Source of the DNA: Syntrophotaleaceae bacterium
Lineage (GTDB): Bacteria > Desulfobacterota > Desulfuromonadia > Desulfuromonadales > Syntrophotaleaceae
Reading direction: 5' to 3'
Assembly (NCBI GenBank): GCA_041390365.1
Contig: JAWKQB010000003.1
Location: 992,001 to 1,056,000, forward strand
Length of the DNA stretch: 64,000 nucleotides
The notes below the pieces were generated by a model. That model did no database searches. It saw nothing but the letters and a program-made list of their open reading frames with translations, and was not told the DNA's origin. This document shows, piece after piece, positions 7,590-15,836 of the stretch. Each line of letters opens with the position of its first letter. The first letter of the stretch is position 1. The translations under genes were made by a program, and so were the position numbers.

Positions 7590-9065
7590 ATGAGATGGAG
7601 CTTCGGGAAGATGCGCAAGCGAGCCAACCGGCAAAGTAACTCCCTTAATCGTCCCAACTGGCGGGATTATCAGAACTATCATCTGGGCGAAAGGAAAATG
7701 CCCTGGTCGCGTCGGTTCAAGTTGCCCGTTGTGGTGATCGTCGGTTTGATTCTGGTCGGTATTTTCAATCTGGATGGGTTTTTTGACGATCAAACCGCCG
7801 AAAATCGGCAAGGGACGGCACAGGCTTCCTCTCCATCAGCCATTCAGAAAGCCCCCCCGGCCATTCATAAGGAATCAGAAGAGAAAACCGCACCGACCGT
7901 TTCCTGGTCATCCAAGAATCTGACGGGAAAACAGGCTGTCCGGCAACTGCTTGCCGGAATACCGGTGATGGGCGGCCTCCCCGCCAAAAGCTTCCAACTG
8001 CCTCTCGAACGGCAGATGTTGCAGGTACAAACCAGCCTTGACGAGGACCTGCAAAACTATCTGCTTGGCAAGATGGACCGGGAAAATTCCCGCTATATCG
8101 GGATTGTGGTGATGGAAGCGGACACTGGCCGGGTTCTTGCCATGGCCGGTTTCGACAGGAATGATCCGGAAGCCAATCCCTGCCTGCGCAGCGAGTTCCC
8201 TGCTGCCAGCATCTTCAAGATCGTGACCGCCGCATCTGCGGTGGATGCTATCGGTTTGACTGCCGACAGTCCCCTCAGTTTCAACGGTTACAAGCACACC
8301 CTTTACAAAAAACAGCTAACCGACCTGGTCAATCGCTATACCACGACGGTTTCCTTCAAGGACGCCTTCGCCCAGTCGATCAATCCTGTGTTCGGCAAGC
8401 TTGGTCAGTTGCGCCTGGGCAAACCCCTGCTGCAAAAATCGGCGGAAGCTTTCGGCTTCAATGAACCACTGGATTTCGAACTGCCCCTCGATGCCAGCCG
8501 ATTTTCCATCAGCGATCAGCCCTATAACTGGGCCGAAGTTGCCAGCGGCTTCAACCGCAATACGACCATTTCGCCCCTGCATGGAGCCCTGATGGCGACG
8601 GCGGTACTAAACGGCGGTTTCATGGTGTCGCCCAGCCTGGTCGATCAGATTGTCGATGGCGAAGGACAGGCCATCTACAATCGCCCGACTGCGGCCCTCC
8701 ACCAGGTCATGTCGGCCCAGGCTTCCGTCGTATTGGGTCAGATGATGGAAACCACCATCAGCTCCGGTACCGGACGCAAGGCTTTCAGAGGCTATGATCG
8801 GGACAAGGTTCTGTCCCGTCTGCAGATCGGCGGCAAAACCGGCAGCATTGACAACAGCACCCACGAAGTCCGCTTCGACTGGTTCGTTGGTTTCGCTCAG
8901 GAGAAGGAGGGCGGAAAAAAGCTGGCCATCGCTGTCATGGTCGCCCATCAGGATTATATCGGTACCCGTTCCACGCAGTATGCCCGCATGGCCATAACCC
9001 GCTTTTTCGAGAGGGACGCCATGATTGCGGGGGCCCAAAAGAAGACCGGCAGGCGGGATACCTAA
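7590..9065 (+). CDS. Penicillin-binding transpeptidase-only protein (membrane-anchored)
   Basis: 491 residues from ATG 7590 (alternatives at 7611 and 7698). One membrane anchor lies near residues 40-60. A disordered Ser/Pro/Lys stretch follows, then a penicillin-binding transpeptidase domain with all three active-site motifs: SIFK (Ser207), SIN (263-265) and KTGS (Lys416). There is no glycosyltransferase domain and no clear dimerisation domain, so it is a small class B-type or class D-like enzyme acting in the periplasm on peptidoglycan cross-links or binding beta-lactams. It converges on lipA, and the two stop codons overlap by four bases. Confidence 0.8.
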   Translation: MRWSFGKMRKRANRQSNSLNRPNWRDYQNYHLGERKMPWSRRFKLPVVVIVGLILVGIFNLDGFFDDQTAENRQGTAQASSPSAIQKAPPAIHKESEEKTAPTVSWSSKNLTGKQAVRQLLAGIPVMGGLPAKSFQLPLERQMLQVQTSLDEDLQNYLLGKMDRENSRYIGIVVMEADTGRVLAMAGFDRNDPEANPCLRSEFPAASIFKIVTAASAVDAIGLTADSPLSFNGYKHTLYKKQLTDLVNRYTTTVSFKDAFAQSINPVFGKLGQLRLGKPLLQKSAEAFGFNEPLDFELPLDASRFSISDQPYNWAEVASGFNRNTTISPLHGALMATAVLNGGFMVSPSLVDQIVDGEGQAIYNRPTAALHQVMSAQASVVLGQMMETTISSGTGRKAFRGYDRDKVLSRLQIGGKTGSIDNSTHEVRFDWFVGFAQEKEGGKKLAIAVMVAHQDYIGTRSTQYARMAITRFFERDAMIAGAQKKTGRRDT

Positions 9066-9961
9066 CCTCTGTTCCAGCTTCTCGAAACACTGCGGTAAAG
9101 CCGCTCCGCCTGATAGGAACTACGGACGAAAGGGCCGGCTGCCACGGCGGCGAAACCGGCAGCCAGGGCCTGCAGCCGGAGTTCCTCGAACTCTTCCGGC
9201 GGTACGAATCGCTCCACCTCCAGGTGCTCCGCCGTGGGCTGCAGATACTGCCCCATGGTGAGAATGTCGCAACCCGCCTCTTTCAGGTCGAGCCAGACCT
9301 GCTTCAGTTCTTCCAGCGATTCCCCCAATCCCAGCATGAGCCCCGATTTTATCGCCAGGTGCGGAGCCAGTTCCCGTGCCCGGCTCAAAAGTTCCAGAGA
9401 ACGCAGGTAGTCGGCCTGCGGACGAACCCGGGGATAGAGGCGTGGCACCGTTTCCAGGTTGTGGTTGAGCACCTGGGGACCGGCTTCGAGAATGGCAGCC
9501 AAGGCCAGCCATTGGCCGCGCAGATCGGGAATCAGCACCTCCACCAGGGTTTGCGGCCGGCGTTCGTGAATAGCACGGATGGTGGCGGCGAACAGGGCAG
9601 CTCCCCCGTCATCCAGATCATCGCGGGTTACCGAGGTCACCACGGCATAATCCAGGTCCAGCAGTTCGACCGCCTCCGCAACCCGGTCCGGTTCGGTGGG
9701 GTCGGGCGGACCCTGGGGACCATGGCCCACGGCGCAGAAACCGCATTGGCGGGTGCAGCGGTCGCCGAGAATCATGAAGGTTGCAGTACCTTCGGCGAAG
9801 CACTCGAACTGATTCGGGCAGAGGGCCTGCTGGCAGACGGTGATGAGGTGCCTGCCTGTCAGCAGCCGACGGATTTTCTCGTATTCGGGCCCGCTGGGCA
9901 GGCGGCGGCGGAGCCATTTGGGTTTTTGTGTTTTTATCGTTTGCTTGTCTGGTCTGGACAT
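9062..9961 (-). CDS. lipA: Lipoyl synthase LipA (radical SAM)
   Basis: 299 residues. LipA inserts two sulfurs into protein-bound octanoate. It has both iron-sulfur motifs: the auxiliary cluster Cys set CQQALCPNQFEC and the radical SAM motif CTRQCGFC, followed by the C-terminal RSSYQAERLYR with the conserved serine. I chose ATG 9961. A TTG at 9997 with AAAGGA upstream would add 12 residues and overlap lipB. It is last in the gcv-lip transcript, supplying the cofactor for GcvH here and for the AceF E2 encoded on the other strand. Confidence 0.95.
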   Translation of the reverse strand: MSRPDKQTIKTQKPKWLRRRLPSGPEYEKIRRLLTGRHLITVCQQALCPNQFECFAEGTATFMILGDRCTRQCGFCAVGHGPQGPPDPTEPDRVAEAVELLDLDYAVVTSVTRDDLDDGGAALFAATIRAIHERRPQTLVEVLIPDLRGQWLALAAILEAGPQVLNHNLETVPRLYPRVRPQADYLRSLELLSRARELAPHLAIKSGLMLGLGESLEELKQVWLDLKEAGCDILTMGQYLQPTAEHLEVERFVPPEEFEELRLQALAAGFAAVAAGPFVRSSYQAERLYRSVSRSWNRG

Positions 9962-9974
9962 GGCGCGTAAGGAC

Positions 9975-10664
9975 CTATGGGACTTCAGGGACAGCAAGGA
10001 CGAAGGGTTCCTTTGTGGTTTCCTTGAAATCGCGGTTGAAAATATCTTTCAGATGATGGATCAGCCTGCTCAGCACCTTCGCCAGTGTTGCCTCTTGCCC
10101 GGTTTCTTTGGCGATGGAGGTCATCTCCACACCGCTCAGGCCGCAGGGGTTGATCCAGCCGAAAGGGGTCAGGGAAGGGTTGACGTTGAGGGCCAGGCCG
10201 TGGAAGGCAATGCCGTGGCGGATGGCGATGCCGACGCTGCCCAGCTTTTTGTCGCCGACCCAGATGCCGCGATTGCGCGGATCCCGGTTGGCTGTGATGT
10301 TCCAGTCGGCTGCAATGCGCAGCATCAGTTCCTCTAGTTTGGTGACGTAACCGGTTGCTGAGAGTCCGGCCTGCCGCAGGTCGATGATCGGATAGAGCAC
10401 CAGTTGGCCGGGCCCGTGATAGGTGATGTCGCCGCCCCGCTCGATGGGGACAACTCTTATTCCCTCATGCGACAGGAATGCCTCTGAGACCAGCAGGTGA
10501 TTGCGGGTGCCTCGGCGGCCCAGGGTGAAGACCGGGGGGTGTTCGGTGATCAGGAACAGGTCCTGATCCAGTTCGCCACGGCGGCGTCTTTGAACCAGAG
10601 AGGTTTGAAGGTCGTGGGCTGCTTGGTACGCTAGCAGGCCCAGGTGGCAATAGAGGGCTGACAC
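9975..10664 (-). CDS. lipB: Octanoyltransferase LipB
   Basis: 229 residues. LipB moves octanoate from acyl carrier protein to lipoyl domains (GcvH, E2). Conserved blocks are HPPVFTLGRRG, RGGDITYHGPGQLVLYP, KLGSVGIAIRHGIAFHGLALN and the catalytic Cys in NPCGL with its Lys partner in GDKKLG. I start at GTG 10664, which has AAAGGT six bases upstream and gives the family length. The longer open frame reaching 10763 runs into the AACCAGC repeat array and would give a spurious hydrophobic leader. It lies 13 bases upstream of ATG 9961 of lipA. Confidence 0.93.
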   Translation of the reverse strand: MSALYCHLGLLAYQAAHDLQTSLVQRRRRGELDQDLFLITEHPPVFTLGRRGTRNHLLVSEAFLSHEGIRVVPIERGGDITYHGPGQLVLYPIIDLRQAGLSATGYVTKLEELMLRIAADWNITANRDPRNRGIWVGDKKLGSVGIAIRHGIAFHGLALNVNPSLTPFGWINPCGLSGVEMTSIAKETGQEATLAKVLSRLIHHLKDIFNRDFKETTKEPFVLAVPEVP

Positions 10665-10706
10665 TGTAAGACCTTTGTGCAGATGTTGGCAGAAAAAGTA
10701 ATGCTT

Positions 10707-10737
10707 AACCAGCAACCAGCAACCAGCAACCAGCAAC
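10707..10737. repeat. AACCAGC heptamer tandem array (4.5 copies)
   Basis: Four perfect AACCAGC units from 10707, then a partial one. The same heptamer is repeated at 34751-34796. Both arrays flank a copy of the same 220-bp element. Confidence 0.9.
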
Positions 10738-10742
10738 AACAC

Positions 10743-10962
10743 CGCGGGGTTGCGTCCCCGCACGACGCCTTACTCTTTTGATGCGCGTCAAAAGAGTAAG
10801 CAGAAAAACGCGCCCCGCTCCTTGCCCGCCTGCGGCGGGTTCCCTGCGCGGAGCAGACGGCGGGCGGGCGGAAAAAAACTCGCTCGCTGCGCTCCCTCAG
10901 ACAGTTTTTCCGCCTTTTTCGCCCGCCGTCCACTCCGCTCCGGCTGCGTCACAGGGGAAGAA
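10743..10962 (+). repeat. Dispersed structured element, copy 1
   Basis: About 220 bp, repeated at 34457-34678 with high identity. It holds successive palindromes: GCGGGG/CCCCGC, then CTTACTCTTTTGA/TCAAAAGAGTAAG (13-bp stem, 6-base loop), CCCGCC/GGCGGG, and a long outer stem GACGGCGGGCG/CGCCCGCCGTC enclosing GGCGGAAAAA/TTTTTCCGCC. It fills the gap between gcvPB and lipB inside the operon. Short open frames across it in several phases look like by-products of its composition and not genes. Confidence 0.85.
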
Positions 10963-10980
10963 AAGTCAAAATCTTTTTGG

Positions 10981-11032
10981 ACCCTGGACCCTGGACCCTG
11001 GACCCTGGACCCTGGACCCTGGACCCTGGACC
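10981..11032. repeat. ACCCTGG heptamer tandem array (7 copies)
   Basis: Seven perfect 7-bp units from 10981 to 11029 plus ACC, ending five bases before the end of gcvPB. The unit is unrelated to the AACCAGC array on the other side of the element but has the same length. Confidence 0.95.
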
Positions 11033-11036
11033 GCCT

Positions 11037-12494
11037 TTAACCACACAGCCTCGGCCTGCGAGCCGCCGTGGTTTCGTCAAGTCGACCCAGTTTGCTTTTT
11101 TGTGGTGCCTGCCGCAGGAGTTCGGGGTTTTCCTCGGCCTCGCGGACGATCTGTTGCATTGCTTCGACGAAGAGGTCCAGGTTGTCCCTGCTTTCGGTTT
11201 CCGTCGGTTCGATCATGATGGCTCCCGGTACCACCAATGGAAAGTAGATGGTCGGGGGGTGGAACCCGAGGTCGATGAGCCGTTTGGCCATGTCCAGTGT
11301 CGTCACCCTGTGCTTCCGTTGCCATGCATCGGAAAAAACGCATTCGTGCATGCAGGGGCGGTCGTAGGGCAAATGCAGAACTCCCCTCAGCCTTTCCTTG
11401 AGATAGTTGGCGTTGAGGACCGCGAGTTGACTGGCTTTTTTCAGATTTTCAGCGCCCATGGTGCGGATGTAGGCATAGGCTCTGACCAGCACGCTGAAAT
11501 TGCCGTGAAATGCATGTAATCGACCGATCGACTCCGGCCGGGCTCCTTCCAGGCGGTAGAGCTCCCCGTCCCGGATCACTCTGGGAGCGGGCAGGAATTC
11601 GGCCAGTTCTGCGGTAACGCAGACCGGCCCGGCTCCGGGACCGCCGCCGCCATGGGGGGTGGAGAAGGTCTTGTGCAGGTTGAGGTGCATGACGTCCACA
11701 CCGCAGCGGGCGGGATCGATCAGACCCATCACGGCATTCATGTTGGCGCCGTCATTGTACACCAGTCCGCCCTTGCCGTGAACGACATCGGCGATCTTCC
11801 GGATGTGCGTTTCGAACAGTCCGAGGGTATTGGGGTTGGTCAGCATAATGCCGGCTGTTTCCTCGTCCATGGCATCCGCCACGGCTTTGGGTTCGAGGAT
11901 CCCCTGGGGGCCCGATTTTATCGGCACCGGACGATAGCCGCAGAGGGCGGCACTGGCCGGGTTGGTGCCGTGGGCGGTATCGGGGATGAGGATTTTGGAC
12001 CGTTTGGAACCGCGGCTTTTGTGCCAGGCGGCAAAAATCAGGATACCGGCCAGTTCCCCCTGGGCGCCGGCTGCGGGCTGCAGGGAGACACCCGGCAGGC
12101 CGGTGATGGCGGCAAGGAATTCCTGCAGCTCGAACATCAGCCGCAAGGCGCCCTGGACCTGGCTGTCGTCGAGCAGGGGATGAGCCGCCGCCAGCTCGGG
12201 GGTGGCCGCCTGCCGTTCGTTGATCTTCGGGTTGTACTTCATGGTGCAGGAACCGAGGGGATACATGCCGCTGTCGATGCCGAAATTCCATTGGGACAGA
12301 CGGGTGTAGTGGCGCACCACGTCCACTTCGCTGAGATCGGGGAAGTCGGGGCCCTCTCCCAAGAGTTTCTCATCCAGAGAGGCGCGGGGGACGTCGGAAG
12401 CGGGAATGCTCATGCCCCGGCGCCCCTTTTTGCCCTTTTCCCACAGCAGGGGTTCATTCAGAACCAGACCGCTTTTGCCCGGCAGTTCCTTCAT
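11037..12494 (-). CDS. gcvPB: Glycine dehydrogenase (decarboxylating) subunit 2, GcvPB
   Basis: 485 residues, the PLP-binding half of the split P-protein. The PLP lysine is Lys275 in NLHKTFSTPHGGGGPG, and the conserved block IPDTAHGTNPASAALCGY lies at 170-187. With GcvPA it decarboxylates glycine and passes the aminomethyl group to lipoylated GcvH. The ATG overlaps the gcvPA stop by four bases, so the two subunits should be made in equal amounts. The split form is common in delta-proteobacteria, Firmicutes and archaea, unlike the single-chain P-protein of enterics. The ACCCTGG array begins just beyond the stop. Confidence 0.96.
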   Translation of the reverse strand: MKELPGKSGLVLNEPLLWEKGKKGRRGMSIPASDVPRASLDEKLLGEGPDFPDLSEVDVVRHYTRLSQWNFGIDSGMYPLGSCTMKYNPKINERQAATPELAAAHPLLDDSQVQGALRLMFELQEFLAAITGLPGVSLQPAAGAQGELAGILIFAAWHKSRGSKRSKILIPDTAHGTNPASAALCGYRPVPIKSGPQGILEPKAVADAMDEETAGIMLTNPNTLGLFETHIRKIADVVHGKGGLVYNDGANMNAVMGLIDPARCGVDVMHLNLHKTFSTPHGGGGPGAGPVCVTAELAEFLPAPRVIRDGELYRLEGARPESIGRLHAFHGNFSVLVRAYAYIRTMGAENLKKASQLAVLNANYLKERLRGVLHLPYDRPCMHECVFSDAWQRKHRVTTLDMAKRLIDLGFHPPTIYFPLVVPGAIMIEPTETESRDNLDLFVEAMQQIVREAEENPELLRQAPQKSKLGRLDETTAARRPRLCG

Positions 12495-13825
12495 CCCTTC
12501 ACCTCCCGCACAACGGTATCCAGAACGTCTTTGTCCGCTGTTTCGGTTACGCAGAACAGATAATGCCCTGTCAGTTCCGGATAGAACCGGTCGAGCTCCA
12601 GACCGGCAACGATTTTCCTGTCCATCAGCCGTTGGCGGATTGGATGGAAGTCGCCTGTGAAATCCATGACGAATTCATTGAAGGTCGGGGCGGCGAAAGT
12701 CAGTTTTCCCCCCACCTGCTGCAGTTCGCTCTTGAGATACTCGCTCTTGTCGTAATTGAGCCGGGCCAATTCCCGCAGGCCGCTGCCCCCGAGTGATGCC
12801 AGGTACATGGCGGCGGTCAGGGCGCAGAGGCCCTGGTTGGTGCAGATATTGGAGGTCGCTTTTTCTCGGCGGATGTGCTGTTCGCGGGTGGCCAGGGTCA
12901 GAACGAAGCCGCGCCTGCCGTTGACATCGACGGTTTCCCCCACCAGACGGCCGGGCAGGCTGCGGGTGAATTTGTCCTGGCAGGCCAGCATGCCTAGCCC
13001 CGCCCCGCCAAAGGACCGGGGCAGGCCGAAGCTCTGACCTTCGCCGCAGGCGATGTCGGCCCCGCAGCGGCCGGGGCTTTTGAACAGCCCGAAGGCCAGC
13101 GGTTCGGTGAAACAGGCGATGAGAAGGGCACCCGCTTCGTGAATGAGGTCCCCGGCACCCTCCAGATCCTCCAGGACCCCGAAAAAGTTGGGCGACTGCA
13201 GCGCGACCGCCGCAAGGTCATCCTCTCCCTTCAGGGCGGAGAGGTCGGTGCAACCGTTTTCCAGGAAGGGAAGCTCCACCAGTTCAAATTCCGTGGCCTG
13301 GAGATAGGTTTTCGCCACTTGCCGATAGTGGGGATGAATCGCCCGGGACACGGCCACCTTCCTCTTTTTCCCGGTGATCCTCAATCCCATCAGCAGGGCT
13401 TCGGCCAGGGCCGAAGCGCCGTCGTACAAGGAGGCATTGGCCACGTCCAGGCCGAGCAGCCGGGCGGTGAGGGTCTGGTATTCGAAGATCCCCTGCAGGG
13501 TGCCCTGGGAAATTTCCGGCTGATAGGGGGTGTAGGCGGTGAGAAATTCCCCTCGTCCGGCCAGAGCGCGGACGGTTTCCGGAATATGGTGATGATAACT
13601 GCCGGCGCCGATCAGGACCTGGACGTTCTGATTGACGGCCATGGCATCCGCGAGTTGGCGGAAATGACGGTCGAGCTGCCATTCGTCTAGGGCCGGAGGC
13701 AGGGGCAGATCCCCCTGCAGCCGATAATCCTCGGGAATGCCGCGAAACAGGTCGTCGAGACTTTTCACGCCAATCACCTCGAGCATCGCCCGAATCTCGT
13801 CCTCGGTATGCGGCAGGTAACGCAT
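12491..13825 (-). CDS. gcvPA: Glycine dehydrogenase (decarboxylating) subunit 1, GcvPA
   Basis: 444 residues with the standard N-terminus MRYLPHTEDEIRAMLEVIGV and the conserved GAGSYHHHIP and TAYTPYQPEISQGTLQ blocks of the N-terminal half of P-protein. It forms the heterodimer with GcvPB. It starts three bases after the gcvH stop and overlaps gcvPB, consistent with one transcript gcvT-gcvH-gcvPA-gcvPB. Its function in the glycine cleavage complex is well established for this family. Confidence 0.96.
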   Translation of the reverse strand: MRYLPHTEDEIRAMLEVIGVKSLDDLFRGIPEDYRLQGDLPLPPALDEWQLDRHFRQLADAMAVNQNVQVLIGAGSYHHHIPETVRALAGRGEFLTAYTPYQPEISQGTLQGIFEYQTLTARLLGLDVANASLYDGASALAEALLMGLRITGKKRKVAVSRAIHPHYRQVAKTYLQATEFELVELPFLENGCTDLSALKGEDDLAAVALQSPNFFGVLEDLEGAGDLIHEAGALLIACFTEPLAFGLFKSPGRCGADIACGEGQSFGLPRSFGGAGLGMLACQDKFTRSLPGRLVGETVDVNGRRGFVLTLATREQHIRREKATSNICTNQGLCALTAAMYLASLGGSGLRELARLNYDKSEYLKSELQQVGGKLTFAAPTFNEFVMDFTGDFHPIRQRLMDRKIVAGLELDRFYPELTGHYLFCVTETADKDVLDTVVREVKG

Positions 13826-13828
13826 TGT

Positions 13829-14224
13829 CTATTCCTTCAGCATGGCCAGGTAGTCTTCCCTGGACATGAGTTGATCGTACTCGTGCCTGTCGGCCAGCCT
13901 GACTTCGATGATCCAGCTCCCGTAGGGATCGTCATTGATCGCTTCCGGGGAATCCGACAGAATCGTATTGACGGCGATCACCTCGCCGCTCACGGGCATA
14001 TAGAGTTCGGACACCGCCTTGACGCTCTCCAGCGAGCCGAATTCATCCCCCTTGGCCAGAGCCGCCCCTATCTTCGGCATCTCCACGTAGACAATATCCC
14101 CCAACTGGTCCTGGGCATAGTCGCTGACGCCGATCCTGGCCGTATCACCGGTCAGAAGGGCCCATTCGTGGTCCTCGGCATAGCGGATGTTGTCGGGCAG
14201 GGTGAGTTCCTCGGGCTCTTTCAT
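13829..14224 (-). CDS. gcvH: Glycine cleavage system H protein
   Basis: 131 residues, normal length. The lipoyl-attachment lysine is Lys69 in GSLESVKAVSELY. It shuttles the aminomethyl group between GcvPA/GcvPB, GcvT and the dihydrolipoyl dehydrogenase. The lipB and lipA genes that would modify it lie at the end of the same gene run. The start ATG 14224 has GGGAGGAT upstream. Confidence 0.96.
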   Translation of the reverse strand: MKEPEELTLPDNIRYAEDHEWALLTGDTARIGVSDYAQDQLGDIVYVEMPKIGAALAKGDEFGSLESVKAVSELYMPVSGEVIAVNTILSDSPEAINDDPYGSWIIEVRLADRHEYDQLMSREDYLAMLKE

Positions 14225-14253
14225 GGGCGATCCTCCCTGGTTGGTTCAGATTG

Positions 14254-14303
14254 TATAAAGTTCTATGGGTCCTATTTGTCCTATAAGTCTTATAAGGTCC
14301 TAT
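14254..14303. repeat. GTCCTAT-type degenerate nonamer repeats between gcvT and gcvH
   Basis: Related 8-10 bp units (TCCTATTTG, TCCTATAAG, TCTTATAAG, GTCCTATTT) run through the 82-bp gap between gcvT and gcvH. No other feature is visible in this gap beyond the gcvH ribosome-binding site. Confidence 0.6.
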
Positions 14304-14306
14304 TTC

Positions 14307-15584
14307 TTACAGCATTTCCGCCATCGGCCGCCTCGCCGTCCGGTCGGGCCGGATATCCTCCCGGATCTCGACCCGGATTCTGCGTTTGCCGTCGGTCAGC
14401 TCCACCTCTTTACCCGCTTCAAGCGGGCGATTGACCCTGATAAAGCCGCAGGACAGGCCTTTGGGAGTGAAATTTTCCGGACGACCCTTTTCAGCCGGGG
14501 TGGCGATGCTGACGATGCGGCCTTCGATACGGTCGATGGCCATGTCCGTGGCGCAGGTGAGCACCTGGCCGAGCGGCCGGCCCTGCAGATCGGTCACTTG
14601 CGTGTCGGGCCCAATGGCGATTTTGCGGGGATCGAATCCGGCGAAGGGCAATGTCGGCTCCACATTCTGCAGGCTCAGCAGAGCATCCGCGCCGATAAAC
14701 GCCTTGGTGAATTCTGCTCTGGCGTCATCCCACGGCAGGGCGAACAGCCAGGGATTGGCGGCGAAGGGCCAGTCGCCCACGTCGTGGCGGGCCAGGGGGA
14801 GCAGGGCGCCGACCCGCAGCGAATCCCGGGCCGCCAATCCGCAGGGGAGTGCTTGAAATTCCAGGCCTGCGGCCAGTACCGTTTCCCATACACGGGGGTA
14901 GTCCTCCCGTGACACGAAGAACTCGAAACCGAACTCCCCGGTATATCCTGTGCGTGCAATGATCAGGGGGGTTCCGTCGTGCATTTCCACCTTGTCGGGA
15001 GGATTTTCATTCAATCCGCCCTTGAAGGAGAAATAGACAAGCCGATGGAAAAATTGGTCCGGATTCCGGATGAGACGTCTAACCAGGCGGGCGGAGGCCG
15101 GTCCCTGAACCGCCATGTTGGCGACCCGGTCGGTGAGATCCCTGATGTCCGTCTCGCCTTCCCCGGCATGCCGCCGCAGGTGTCCGGCCAGGGTTTCGCC
15201 CATCCCGGCATTGGCGACAAGCATGTAGTCCTCGGCGTGCAACTGGTACAGGATGGCGTCGTCGATGACATGTCCTCTATCATCCAGAAAAAAGCCGTAG
15301 GTGCAACGTCCCGCAAGCAGAGGCTGCCCCTTGCCGATGCAGCGTTCCAGATCCCGGCTGAAGCATTTTTGGAGCAGTTGCCGGGCACCGGCGCCCTTGA
15401 CCAGGAGAACGGCCATGTGACTGGTATCGAAGAGGCCGACGTTCAGAATCGGGGCCAGGTGCTCGGCCCGGGCGCCGGCCGGGTACCAGAGGGGCATGTC
15501 GTATCCGGCGAAAGCGGCCATGCGGGCGCCGTGGGCCACGTGCCAACCGTGAAGGGCGGACTTTTTTTTGGCGTCGCTAACCAA
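14307..15584 (-). CDS. gcvT: Aminomethyltransferase (glycine cleavage T protein)
   Basis: 425 residues with the GcvT folate-binding domain (YDMPLWYP, FDTSHMAVLLVKG, VANMAVQGPASARLV, RTGYTGEFGFEFFV) and a C-terminal glycine cleavage barrel domain (RPLGQVLTCATD). It transfers the one-carbon unit to tetrahydrofolate. The start is TTG 15584, supported by GGAGGG eight bases upstream. It is longer than the roughly 365-residue average, because of small insertions and an extended C-terminus. First gene of the gcv-lip operon, with a promoter about 35-60 bases upstream. Confidence 0.93.
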   Translation of the reverse strand: MVSDAKKKSALHGWHVAHGARMAAFAGYDMPLWYPAGARAEHLAPILNVGLFDTSHMAVLLVKGAGARQLLQKCFSRDLERCIGKGQPLLAGRCTYGFFLDDRGHVIDDAILYQLHAEDYMLVANAGMGETLAGHLRRHAGEGETDIRDLTDRVANMAVQGPASARLVRRLIRNPDQFFHRLVYFSFKGGLNENPPDKVEMHDGTPLIIARTGYTGEFGFEFFVSREDYPRVWETVLAAGLEFQALPCGLAARDSLRVGALLPLARHDVGDWPFAANPWLFALPWDDARAEFTKAFIGADALLSLQNVEPTLPFAGFDPRKIAIGPDTQVTDLQGRPLGQVLTCATDMAIDRIEGRIVSIATPAEKGRPENFTPKGLSCGFIRVNRPLEAGKEVELTDGKRRIRVEIREDIRPDRTARRPMAEML

Positions 15585-15620
15585 GGTTGTATCCCTCCGG
15601 GTTTTCTTCCTCCTATGAAA

Positions 15621-15648
15621 ACAATACGTTACCGGATCAGGATGTCAA
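15621..15648 (-). promoter_or_regulatory. Sigma-70-type promoter for the gcv-lip operon
   Basis: On the minus strand TTGACA (15648-15643) and TATTGT (15626-15621) are 16 bases apart. Transcription would start near 15613, giving a leader of about 30 bases before the TTG start of gcvT, too short for a glycine riboswitch. Confidence 0.6.
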
Positions 15649-15788
15649 TTGGCGCGTTCGTCCTGATAACGATTGTCCGGATCCGGAAAGTGAATCTCCC
15701 AGCCGGTAAACCTCGAAAACCTGACGGAAAATGGTATCCTATGTTCAGTCTGTGGTTCCTGTCCAGAAACAGGGATTAATTTATGTAA

Positions 15789-15804
15789 TGGCAAGGCGAA
15801 TGCC
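15789..15804 (+). promoter_or_regulatory. Possible sigma-54 promoter for aceE
   Basis: TGGCAAGGCGAATGCC has GG and GC ten bases apart, as in the -24/-12 consensus, and ends 32 bases before the aceE start. The -12 half is imperfect (ATGC for TTGC), and the sequence is partly palindromic, which could be a coincidence. Confidence 0.3.
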
Positions 15805-15836
15805 GCCGTTGAATAACGACCGTCCAGAGGAGACCC

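Noticed and set aside
10665..10763. Upstream extension of lipB with a hydrophobic start
   Set aside because: It translates the AACCAGC repeat array; LipB does not have a membrane leader, and GTG 10664 has a ribosome-binding site.
10778..11218. Plus-strand frames through the structured element and ACCCTGG array
   Set aside because: Repeat-encoded residues (DPGPWTL periodicity) and palindromic DNA; no plausible gene.
11652..12563. 303-codon plus-strand open frame opposite gcvPB
   Set aside because: Antisense shadow of a well-matched gene in GC-rich DNA; no recognisable protein and no ribosome-binding site.
15585..15836. Glycine riboswitch upstream of gcvT
   Set aside because: No conserved aptamer sequences, and the likely promoter lies too close to the start codon.
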